From the NCBI GenBank assembly GCA_044358015.1, contig JBIKOO010000193.1, forward strand, positions 1 through 5,298: a stretch of 5,298 nt of DNA, in the 5' to 3' direction. The number at the start of each line of letters is the position of its first letter. The stretch's first letter is position 1. Both the position numbers and the translations under genes were made by a program. Below the pieces are notes generated by a model, which was given only the letters and a program-made list of their open reading frames with translations, did no database searches and was not told the DNA's origin. Source of the stretch: Casp-actino8 sp044358015. GTDB lineage: Bacteria; Actinomycetota; Acidimicrobiia; Acidimicrobiales; Ilumatobacteraceae. This document shows, piece after piece, positions 1 to 5,298 of the stretch.

Positions 1-681
1 CCGCCCAAGGCTGCGTCTGCTGCAATTCTTGAAGCAGCCGCTGCTGGCATCGCTTTCATCGTGTGCATCACCGAAGGCATCCCGGCGCAAGATGAAGCCA
101 AAGTGTTCAACACTTTGATCCGCGATTACCCCAAGACCCGTTTGCTCGGTCCGAACTGCCCAGGCATCATCAGCCCAGGTAAGTGCAACATCGGAATCAC
201 CGCCGGCGAAATTGCTGAATTGCCCAAGGCTGGCAAAAAGAACGTTGGCATCGTGAGCCGTTCAGGAACCTTGACCTATCAGGCTCTGTACGAACTCAAG
301 CAGCGCGGCATTGGCGTGAGCACGTGTGTCGGAATTGGTGGAGACCCCGTTCCGGGAACCAACTTCATCGATTGCTTGCGTGAATTCCAGAACGACCCCG
401 AAACCGACGCCATCATCATGATCGGTGAAATTGGTGGATCGGCCGAAGAAGAAGCTGCTGAATTCATTAAGGCCAACGTCACCAAGCCTATGAGCGCGTA
501 CATCGCTGGTGTGACTGCACCGGCCGGCAAGAAGATGGGCCATGCTGGCGCCATTGTCTCGGGTGGCAAGGGAACTGCTCAGGGCAAGATGGATGCATTA
601 CGTGCCGCTGGAGTGAAGGTGGGCCTGAACCCAACCGAAGCCGGCGATTTGATGGCAGAAATCATCAAATCAATCAGCTGA
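1..681 (+). CDS. sucD: Succinyl-CoA ligase alpha subunit, 3' part (5' end outside window)
   Basis: This is the alpha subunit of succinyl-CoA synthetase, the TCA-cycle enzyme that interconverts succinyl-CoA and succinate with formation of a nucleoside triphosphate. It works in the cytoplasm with the beta subunit SucC, presumably encoded just upstream. The frame is open from base 1 and gives 226 residues before TGA. Family members are about 290 residues, so roughly 65-70 N-terminal residues, including much of the CoA-binding Rossmann region, lie outside the window. Visible family motifs, numbered from the first codon, include ITEGIP, LGPNCPGIISPG, VGIVSRSGTLTYQA, STCVGIGGDPVPG, MIGEIGGSAEEEAA and the signature GHAGAI. 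The histidine in GHAGAI (residue 181, bases 541-543) is the one transiently phosphorylated during catalysis. ADP or GDP preference is set by the beta subunit and cannot be read here. An apparent GTG start at base 61 is internal, because homology continues upstream of it. Lysine codons strongly favour AAG (13 of 16), as expected for a well-expressed gene. Confidence 0.97.
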   Translation, partial: PPKAASAAILEAAAAGIAFIVCITEGIPAQDEAKVFNTLIRDYPKTRLLGPNCPGIISPGKCNIGITAGEIAELPKAGKKNVGIVSRSGTLTYQALYELKQRGIGVSTCVGIGGDPVPGTNFIDCLREFQNDPETDAIIMIGEIGGSAEEEAAEFIKANVTKPMSAYIAGVTAPAGKKMGHAGAIVSGGKGTAQGKMDALRAAGVKVGLNPTEAGDLMAEIIKSIS

Positions 682-698
682 AGAACTGACCAGAATTG

Positions 699-730
699 AA
701 AGAGCCCGAGGCAACGCCTCGGGCTCTTTT
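699..730. terminator. Bidirectional intrinsic terminator between sucD and the convergent membrane-protein gene
   Basis: A perfect 14-bp inverted repeat (699-712 with 716-729) encloses a three-base AAC loop. The core is GC-rich (GAGCCCGAGGC) and the outer arms are A/T pairs. Read on the plus strand it ends in TTTT, 18 bases after the sucD stop. Read on the minus strand it follows the stop at 749 and ends in a short TTTC run. Its symmetry and its position between two convergent genes suggest that it terminates both. A tri-loop is tight, so the innermost pair may open in the RNA. Confidence 0.9.
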
Positions 731-748
731 GCATTAACGAATGAATTT

Positions 749-1252
749 TTAGTTCTGACCGAAACCGTCTTTAATTTTGTTGACATCGGTGAGGTCTTTC
801 AAATTTCCTCCACCAGCGGTGAAACTCATGATTGAACCAGCGGCTGCGACGAGCCCAGCAATGACCGACAGAATCATTCCGATTCCTCGTTGAACGTCAA
901 CACCCAATGCTTCTAATGCACTCTTCCCGTCAAGCGGATTGAAGATGAAACGGATGAGCAATAAGACTGCCGCGAGACCATTGGCAATCACCATCAACAT
1001 TGGCCAATTCGTTTTTCCTTGCTTCATCTTTCCGGTGACGAGCAAAACTGTGACGATGGCAGATGCCATGATCAAAATCCACGGGATGGTCCCGGTAAAC
1101 AAGAAGTCAAAAACGGAACCAGCGCTATCGCTTACATTGCCAATTTCTCCGCCGTAATCAACTTTGACCCAGCTCATAAATCCGAAGATCAGGAAGCCAA
1201 CTGCGCCTCCGACCTTGAGCCAATCTGGTGTTTTGAACTTTGAAAAATCCAT
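749..1252 (-). CDS. Four-helix integral membrane protein of unknown function
   Basis: I do not recognise a named family. From the chosen start the product has 167 residues and four clear hydrophobic segments at about residues 14-29, 55-73, 83-104 and 123-144. The N-terminus (FSKFKTPDWLK) and the loop between helices 2 and 3 (GKMKQGKTN) are basic, while the loop between helices 1 and 2 is acidic and lacks basic residues. By the positive-inside rule this predicts both termini in the cytoplasm. The C-terminal tail (GGGNLKDLTDVNKIKDGFGQN without its last residue) is short and polar. No catalytic motif or signal peptide is visible. An in-frame ATG four codons upstream (1264) would give 171 residues. 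I prefer 1252 because GGAG lies six bases ahead of it, while the upstream ATG has no ribosome binding site. The gene converges on sucD and diverges from purH. In M. tuberculosis, membrane proteins of unknown function (around Rv0954-Rv0955) occupy the equivalent place between sucCD and purNH, so a positional counterpart is possible. Sequence relationship is not shown here. Confidence 0.8.
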   Translation of the reverse strand: MDFSKFKTPDWLKVGGAVGFLIFGFMSWVKVDYGGEIGNVSDSAGSVFDFLFTGTIPWILIMASAIVTVLLVTGKMKQGKTNWPMLMVIANGLAAVLLLIRFIFNPLDGKSALEALGVDVQRGIGMILSVIAGLVAAAGSIMSFTAGGGNLKDLTDVNKIKDGFGQN

Positions 1253-1258
1253 AACTTG

Positions 1259-1262
1259 CTCC
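1259..1262 (-). promoter_or_regulatory. Ribosome binding site that decides the start of the membrane-protein gene
   Basis: On the minus strand GGAG is followed by six bases (CAAGTT) and then ATG at 1252-1250, which is good Shine-Dalgarno spacing. The GGAG overlaps the alternative upstream ATG at 1264-1262, whose own upstream sequence (…CATCACATTGA) has no purine-rich box. The downstream ATG is therefore the better start. Confidence 0.65.
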
Positions 1263-1311
1263 ATTCAATGTGATGAATTATGTGAGTAATGAATTGCATG
1301 GCTTGCTTGTT

Positions 1312-1317
1312 TGTCAA
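1312..1317 (-). promoter_or_regulatory. Possible -35 element for the membrane-protein gene
   Basis: The divergent intergenic region (1253-1414) contains a perfect consensus TTGACA on the minus strand. About 17-20 bases further on only weak -10 candidates (ATTCAT, TCATTA) are seen. A better-looking CATAAT (1282-1277) is too far away, with a spacer of about 29 bases. A consensus hexamer can occur by chance, so this is a weak call. Confidence 0.25.
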
Positions 1318-1379
1318 CGCCACTATTCGGCAACTTACAGAATCCGAGCAGTGATGTGTGGCAATAATTGTCATGACCT

Positions 1380-1408
1380 TGTTCAGATCTCGTTTTTCCG
1401 CCTAAGGT
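1380..1408 (+). promoter_or_regulatory. Candidate purH promoter, probably leaderless
   Basis: TTGTTC (1380-1385) and TAAGGT (1403-1408) are separated by 17 bases. The TAAGGT box fits the actinobacterial TAnnnT pattern and ends six bases before the purH ATG, so transcription would begin at or next to the A of ATG. The same bases contain AAGG (1404-1407) seven bases before the ATG, which could instead act as a ribosome binding site if transcription starts further upstream. The two readings cannot be separated for this gene alone, but the same spacing recurs before metF and the aldehyde dehydrogenase gene. Confidence 0.5.
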
Positions 1409-1414
1409 CAACGT

Positions 1415-2923
1415 ATGCCCACCGCCTTACTCAGTGTTTTTGATAAGACCGGAATCGTTGAACTCGCCGAGGTTTTGACTGCAGCTGGGTGGGACATCAT
1501 TTCCAGTGGGGGTACCGCAAAAGCCCTGCAGGAGAACGGTATATCTGTCGCCGACGTCGCCGACCTCACGGGCTTCCCAGCAATGCTTGGGCACCGAGTG
1601 GTTACGTTGCACCCAAATGTTCACGCCGGCATTTTGGCTGACCTTGATGATGCCTCGCATGTAGCCGATCTTGAGGCTCACAACATTGCACCAATCGCGT
1701 TGGTCGTGGTGAACCTGTATCCCTTTGACAGCAACCCAAGTATCGAACTCATCGATATCGGTGGGCCGACACTGGTGCGTGGTGCGGCCAAGAATCATGC
1801 TCATGTTGCTGTTGTTGTTCGACCAAATGATTACGCGCGCGTGATTAATGAAATCAAGAGCACTGGTGCGGTGTCGGCAAATACTCGTCGTGATTTGGCA
1901 GCGATTGCGTTCACAGAAATTGCGCATTACGACATTGCGATTGCTGGATGGATCGCCGCTCAAGATACAGCACCAGAATTGTTGCCTGAGCATTTGTTGA
2001 TTGGCGCGACGCGAGTTCAAGAGTTGCGTTACGGCGAGAACCCGCATCAGTCAGGCGCGCGTTATCGCTTTGATGGCGAAAGCAGTTGGTGGGACACTGC
2101 GATTCAACACGGAGGCAAAGAACTCAGCTACCTCAACTTGTACGACACTGAAGCGGCGTGGCGATTAGTGAATCAGTTCACCGATGCGGCGTGTGTGATT
2201 GTCAAGCATGCGAATCCGTGCGGAGTCGCCGTGTCAGCGCAAGGTTCAATAGCAGAGGCGTATTCACTGGCGAATGCCTGCGATCCGGTAAGTGCATTCG
2301 GTGGAATCGTCGCAGTTAATCGCAACGTCACTCGTGCGATGGCCGAAGCCCTCGCACCAGTTTTCACCGAAGTCGTTGTTGCTCCATCGTTTGATGCCGA
2401 TGCGCTTGACGTGTTGCTTGCAAAGAAAAATCTGCGCGTGATTTCGGCCTCAGCACCGTCGGCCCGCAAACTTGATATTCGTTCAATTGATGGTGGTTTC
2501 TTGGTGCAAAATGCTGACATCGTCAATCTCGATCGCAGTAGCTGGAAAGTTGTCACCGAAACTCAACCGACTGCCGAACAATGGGCCGACCTGTCGTTTG
2601 CGTGGCAGGTGTGTTCAATCGTGAGTTCTAACGCGATTGTTTTCGCCAAAGATCAACAAGCCTTCGGTATTGGCGCAGGTCAACAAAACCGCCTTGACTC
2701 AGCACGAATTGCAGCCGAACGCTCGGCAGGTCGAGCCATTGGCGGGGTTTGTGCGAGCGATGCGTTTTTCCCATTCCGCGATGGGCTTGATGCCACTGCA
2801 GCCGCGGGAATCAAAGCCGTTATTCAACCTGGCGGAAGTGTGCGAGACGAAGAGGTGATCGCGGCTGCCAACGAACATGGCATCGCCATGATCTTTACTT
2901 CAGAGCGCCACTTCAAGCACTAA
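1415..2923 (+). CDS. purH: Bifunctional AICAR transformylase / IMP cyclohydrolase
   Basis: This cytoplasmic enzyme carries out the last two steps of de novo purine synthesis. AICAR is formylated by 10-formyl-tetrahydrofolate to FAICAR, which is then cyclised to IMP. The N-terminal cyclohydrolase domain (about residues 1-190) shows SSGGTAK, TLHP, NLYPF (Tyr102), IDIGGP (Asp114) and AAKNH (Lys126). The transformylase domain follows with RYGENPHQ (205-212), KHANPCG (Lys264-His265, the catalytic pair), DPVSAFGGIVA (290-300), IGIGAGQQ-like GIGAGQQ (418-424), DAFFPFRDG (449-457) and the family C-terminal pattern HGIAMIFTSERHFKH. The length of 502 is slightly short for the family (about 510-530). 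The loop between NLYPF and IDIGGP accounts for about nine of the missing residues. Position 63, normally lysine in RVKTLHP, is valine. The gene looks intact. Lysine codons are mixed (6 AAG, 7 AAA). The partner purN, often next to purH in actinobacteria, is absent here. The ATG at 1415 fits both the N-terminal alignment (ALLSVFDKTG) and the TAnnnT box. Confidence 0.97.
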   Translation: MPTALLSVFDKTGIVELAEVLTAAGWDIISSGGTAKALQENGISVADVADLTGFPAMLGHRVVTLHPNVHAGILADLDDASHVADLEAHNIAPIALVVVNLYPFDSNPSIELIDIGGPTLVRGAAKNHAHVAVVVRPNDYARVINEIKSTGAVSANTRRDLAAIAFTEIAHYDIAIAGWIAAQDTAPELLPEHLLIGATRVQELRYGENPHQSGARYRFDGESSWWDTAIQHGGKELSYLNLYDTEAAWRLVNQFTDAACVIVKHANPCGVAVSAQGSIAEAYSLANACDPVSAFGGIVAVNRNVTRAMAEALAPVFTEVVVAPSFDADALDVLLAKKNLRVISASAPSARKLDIRSIDGGFLVQNADIVNLDRSSWKVVTETQPTAEQWADLSFAWQVCSIVSSNAIVFAKDQQAFGIGAGQQNRLDSARIAAERSAGRAIGGVCASDAFFPFRDGLDATAAAGIKAVIQPGGSVRDEEVIAAANEHGIAMIFTSERHFKH

Positions 2924-2937
2924 GCGGCTTTCGCCTC

Positions 2938-2943
2938 TAAACT
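2938..2943 (+). promoter_or_regulatory. Candidate -10 box for leaderless metF transcription
   Basis: TAAACT matches TAnnnT and ends exactly six bases before the metF ATG at 2950. No Shine-Dalgarno sequence lies in the 26-base gap after purH, which supports a leaderless start or translational coupling with purH. No consensus -35 is seen. The hexamer 17 bases upstream is AAGCAC (2915-2920), inside the last codons of purH. Confidence 0.45.
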
Positions 2944-2949
2944 TGTGAC

Positions 2950-3810
2950 ATGGCTCGAATTGCAGACCTTCTCGCCGCGGGCCGAACTTTCTCGTTTGAG
3001 TTCTTTCCACCCAAGACCGATGGCGCACAGTTGTCGTTGGGCCGTGCGATTGGTGAACTTGAACCTTTAGCTCCAAGTTTCGTGAGCGTTACCTACGGTG
3101 CCGGCGGAAGCACTCGTCAACGTACGCATGCGGTGGTGTCGTGGATGCGCAAAGAAACGACTTTGACACCGATGGCGCACTTGACCTGCCAGGGCCACGT
3201 CAGGGCCGAGATTCGCGAGATTCTCAATGATTACGCCGCTGATGGTGTTGAAAACATCTTGGCTCTCGGGGGAGACGTGCCCACCGACGGCGAACCTGCG
3301 CCGAGTGATTACACCTACGCCAGCGATCTTCTTGAAGATGTGGCGGCCGATGGACGTTTTTCAGTTGGAGTTGCGGCCCACCCCGAGATTCACCCTCGTT
3401 CACCCGACCGCGGTTCCGATCGAAAGTTTTTGGCCGCCAAATTGTCGCGGGCCGATTTTGCAATTACTCAATTCTTCTTTGACCTTGATGTTTATGTGCA
3501 GATGGTCAATGAACTCGCCGATCTAGGCGTTACCAAGCCGATCTTGCCAGGCATCATGCCGGTGACTAACAAGAATCAAATTCGTCGCATGGCCGAACTA
3601 TCGGGTGCCGCCTTTCCGACATGGCTGGCCGAACGACTTGATCGAACTGATGATGCTGAAGAAATCCGTCGCATTGGTGTTGATGCCGCGACTGAATTGT
3701 GTCAAGGCCTTCTCGATGCCGGAGCGCCAGGCTTGCACTTTTACACCATGAATCGCAGCACCGCGACCAGTGAAATTTACGCAAATCTTGGTTTGTCGCC
3801 GACTCGCTAA
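2950..3810 (+). CDS. metF: 5,10-methylenetetrahydrofolate reductase (MTHFR)
   Basis: This FAD-dependent enzyme reduces 5,10-methylene-tetrahydrofolate to 5-methyl-tetrahydrofolate, the methyl donor for methionine synthesis. The 286-residue length fits bacterial MetF (E. coli about 296), which consists of the catalytic barrel without the regulatory domain found in eukaryotes. Motifs run in order: FSFEFFPPK with Glu17 (equivalent to the E. coli catalytic Glu28), VSVTYGAGGSTR (45-56), AHLTC (76-80), ILALGGDVP (103-111) with Asp109 (equivalent to E. coli Asp120), AAHPEIHP (142-149), TQFFFD with Gln174, PGIMPVTN (200-207) and FYTMNR (264-269). The E. coli arginine in ALRGD is glycine here (Gly107); the adjacent Gly-Asp is kept. 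The gene begins 26 bases after the purH stop and both enzymes use tetrahydrofolate one-carbon units, so shared regulation is plausible. Its own TAnnnT box before the ATG suggests it can also be transcribed alone. The electron donor (NADH, or possibly another) cannot be read from sequence. The start is supported by family alignment. Confidence 0.96.
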   Translation: MARIADLLAAGRTFSFEFFPPKTDGAQLSLGRAIGELEPLAPSFVSVTYGAGGSTRQRTHAVVSWMRKETTLTPMAHLTCQGHVRAEIREILNDYAADGVENILALGGDVPTDGEPAPSDYTYASDLLEDVAADGRFSVGVAAHPEIHPRSPDRGSDRKFLAAKLSRADFAITQFFFDLDVYVQMVNELADLGVTKPILPGIMPVTNKNQIRRMAELSGAAFPTWLAERLDRTDDAEEIRRIGVDAATELCQGLLDAGAPGLHFYTMNRSTATSEIYANLGLSPTR

Positions 3811-3832
3811 GGCACAGCACCTCACTTGCGCC

Positions 3833-3838
3833 TAGCGT
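3833..3838 (+). promoter_or_regulatory. Candidate -10 box for leaderless aldehyde dehydrogenase transcription
   Basis: TAGCGT matches TAnnnT and ends six bases before the ATG at 3845, the same arrangement as before purH and metF. The only purine-rich bases near the start (TAGG, one base from the ATG) are too close to act as a ribosome binding site. No consensus -35 is visible; the hexamer 17 bases upstream is AGGCAC (3810-3815), resembling AAGCAC at the same place before metF. Confidence 0.45.
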
Positions 3839-3844
3839 GTAGGC

Positions 3845-5272
3845 ATGATCACTTACGACAAGATTTACATCAACGGCGCTTGGGTTCCTTCCGAAGGTAA
3901 GGGCGTCCTCGAAGTCACCAACTCGGCAACCGAAGAAATCATCGCCACGATTCCCGACGGAACAACTGGCGACGTTGACAAGGCTGTTGCTGCAGCAAAG
4001 GCTGCTTTTGAGGGTTGGAGCGCATTGCCGAGTGAAAAGCGCGCCGAGTACTTGATGAAGATTCATGCCGGACTTGAGGCTCGCACACAAGAGATCGCTG
4101 AAGCAGTTGCTCGCGAAGTCGGAATGCCCGTTGGTATGGCGACCATGATTCAAGTTGGTCTGCCGAAGGGCAACTTTGCTATCACTGCTGGTCTCCTGGG
4201 CACTTATAAGTTCGAAGAAGAAATTGGCAACTCCATCGTTGTGCGTGAACCATTCGGAGTGGTCGGCTGTATTTCGCCCTGGAACTATCCGTTGCATCAG
4301 ATCGCACTCAAGGTTGCACCAGCACTGGCGGCCGGCAACACCGTGGTTGTGAAGCCTTCCGAAGTTGCTCCGATCAACGCGTTCATCTTGGCTGAAATTG
4401 TTCACGATGCTGGCTTGCCCGCAGGTGTATTCAACTTAGTCACTGGTGTTGGCCCGGTTGTCGGTGAAGCAATTGCTGCTCACCCCGACGTCGACATGGT
4501 GAGCTTCACCGGTTCAACTCGCGCCGGAAAGCGCGTCGCCGAAGTTGCTTCGCAGAACGTGAAGAAGGTGTCTCTCGAACTTGGTGGCAAGAGCCCCAAC
4601 GTGATTCTTGATGACCTTGACGATGAAGGTTTCACCAAGGCAGTCGCCGCCGGCGTGGGCAAGTGCTTCTTGAACTCTGGCCAAACCTGCACCGCCTTGA
4701 CTCGCATGTTGGTCCCTCGTGCTCGTTTGGCGCAGGCTGAGCAGATCGCTGCTGCTGCCGCATCAAAGTTCACGGTCGGCGATCCGTTCGATCCCGCATC
4801 GCGCCTCGGACCATTGGTGTCAGCTGTTCAGCGTGATCGTGTTCGAGGATTCATTCAGACCGGTATTGACGAAGGGGCAACTTTGGTAACGGGCGGAACG
4901 GCCAGCCCCGAAGGTCTGAGCGCTGGCTTCTTTGTGCAGCCCACGATTTTCTCGAATGTCACCCCCGACATGACGATCGCCCGTGAAGAAATCTTCGGAC
5001 CAGTGCTGTCGATCATTCCTTACGACACCGAAGAAGAGGCAATTCGCATCGCCAATGACACGATCTATGGTTTGGCTGCTGGAGTTTGGAGTGCGACGCC
5101 CGAGCATGCCAAGCAGGTGGCGCGTCGCCTGAAGGCTGGTCAGGTTGAGGTCAATGGTGGCTCGTTCAACCCTGCGGCCCCCTTTGGTGGATACAAGCAG
5201 AGCGGACTCGGACGTGAAGCCGGAAAATTCGGTTTAGAAGAGTTCTGCGAAGTGAAGTCAATGCAACTCTGA
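3845..5272 (+). CDS. NAD(P)-dependent aldehyde dehydrogenase, substrate unknown
   Basis: This is a complete member of the aldehyde dehydrogenase superfamily, soluble enzymes that oxidise aldehydes to carboxylic acids. The 475 residues match the usual length. Visible signatures are SPWNYP with Asn147 (oxyanion hole), VVVKPSE with Lys170 (cofactor phosphate/ribose region), FTGSTRAG (221-228, Rossmann loop), LELGGKSP with general base Glu245, NSGQTC with nucleophile Cys282, EEIFGPV with Glu382 (cofactor ribose) and PFGGYKQSGLGRE near the C-terminus. All catalytic residues are present, so it should be active. The substrate and NAD or NADP preference cannot be assigned; the neighbours do not reveal a pathway, and a formyl-tetrahydrofolate dehydrogenase role is not supported because the folate domain of that enzyme is absent. 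It starts 34 bases after metF. Lysine codons are almost all AAG (21 of 22), unlike purH, which suggests high expression. The start fits the N-terminal family pattern (YINGAWV near residue 8) and the upstream TAnnnT box. Confidence 0.95.
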   Translation: MITYDKIYINGAWVPSEGKGVLEVTNSATEEIIATIPDGTTGDVDKAVAAAKAAFEGWSALPSEKRAEYLMKIHAGLEARTQEIAEAVAREVGMPVGMATMIQVGLPKGNFAITAGLLGTYKFEEEIGNSIVVREPFGVVGCISPWNYPLHQIALKVAPALAAGNTVVVKPSEVAPINAFILAEIVHDAGLPAGVFNLVTGVGPVVGEAIAAHPDVDMVSFTGSTRAGKRVAEVASQNVKKVSLELGGKSPNVILDDLDDEGFTKAVAAGVGKCFLNSGQTCTALTRMLVPRARLAQAEQIAAAAASKFTVGDPFDPASRLGPLVSAVQRDRVRGFIQTGIDEGATLVTGGTASPEGLSAGFFVQPTIFSNVTPDMTIAREEIFGPVLSIIPYDTEEEAIRIANDTIYGLAAGVWSATPEHAKQVARRLKAGQVEVNGGSFNPAAPFGGYKQSGLGREAGKFGLEEFCEVKSMQL

Positions 5273-5298
5273 TTCACGGCAGACTTGGGGATTAATGG

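Noticed and set aside
61..681. GTG at base 61 as the true start of sucD
   Set aside because: The frame is open from base 1 and the upstream residues (PPKAASAAILEAAAAGIAF) align with the SucD family, so the gene is cut by the window edge rather than starting here.
1427..2047. A 206-codon open frame on the minus strand
   Set aside because: It lies wholly antisense to the cyclohydrolase part of purH and shows no family motif or plausible composition.
2924..2937. Small hairpin (GGC TTTC GCC) between purH and metF as a possible terminator
   Set aside because: The stem is only three base pairs and there is no T-run, so termination here is not supported.
3810..3815. AGGCAC here and AAGCAC at 2915-2920, both 17 bases upstream of the candidate -10 boxes, as a shared -35 element
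   Set aside because: The match is only five of six bases in two sites, is not seen before purH, does not resemble TTGACA, and one copy lies within purH codons; chance is a sufficient explanation.
3566..4405. A 279-codon open frame on the minus strand
   Set aside because: It runs antisense across the 3' end of metF and the 5' half of the aldehyde dehydrogenase gene, both of which are certain from motifs. Its translation is rich in Cys, His, Asn and Ser with no recognisable domain, as expected for a shadow frame.
5273..5298. Possible start of another gene: GGGG four bases before an ATG at 5295
   Set aside because: Only four bases remain after the start of the ATG, so no coding sequence can be evaluated, and neither a TAnnnT box at the leaderless spacing nor a terminator is visible.

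Overview
The window looks like a core-metabolism stretch of an actinobacterial chromosome, possibly from the Acidimicrobiia or a related freshwater/marine lineage of moderate GC. Three things suggest this. The order sucD, small membrane protein, purH echoes the actinobacterial sucCD–membrane proteins–purNH neighbourhood known from Mycobacterium. The start codons sit behind TAnnnT boxes at leaderless spacing. The protein sequences have an actinobacterial flavour. The lineage is inferred and cannot be proved from this window.

Layout. Bases 1-681 hold the 3' part of sucD (succinyl-CoA ligase alpha subunit, TCA cycle), cut by the window edge. A strong symmetrical hairpin at 699-730 ends it and also serves the convergent minus-strand gene at 749-1252, an unrecognised four-helix membrane protein. 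A divergent intergenic region (1253-1414) leads into three plus-strand genes: purH (1415-2923, last two steps of IMP synthesis), metF (2950-3810, methylenetetrahydrofolate reductase) and an NAD(P)-dependent aldehyde dehydrogenase (3845-5272). The last 26 bases hold no callable gene.

How the genes work together. PurH consumes 10-formyl-tetrahydrofolate and MetF reduces 5,10-methylene-tetrahydrofolate, so these neighbours draw on the same one-carbon folate pool, for purines and methionine respectively. SucD feeds the TCA cycle. The aldehyde dehydrogenase has no identifiable substrate and may simply be adjacent.

The most notable structure is that purH, metF and the aldehyde dehydrogenase gene each have a TAnnnT box exactly six bases before the ATG. 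At least two of them have no usable Shine-Dalgarno sequence. This fits leaderless transcription from a separate promoter for each gene, rather than one simple operon. The membrane-protein gene instead has a clear GGAG ribosome binding site, which moves its likely start to an internal ATG. PurH also has a non-canonical cyclohydrolase pocket: valine at the usual RVKTLHP lysine, and a loop about nine residues shorter than in the human or E. coli enzymes. I saw no mobile element, CRISPR array, RNA gene or clear new system.
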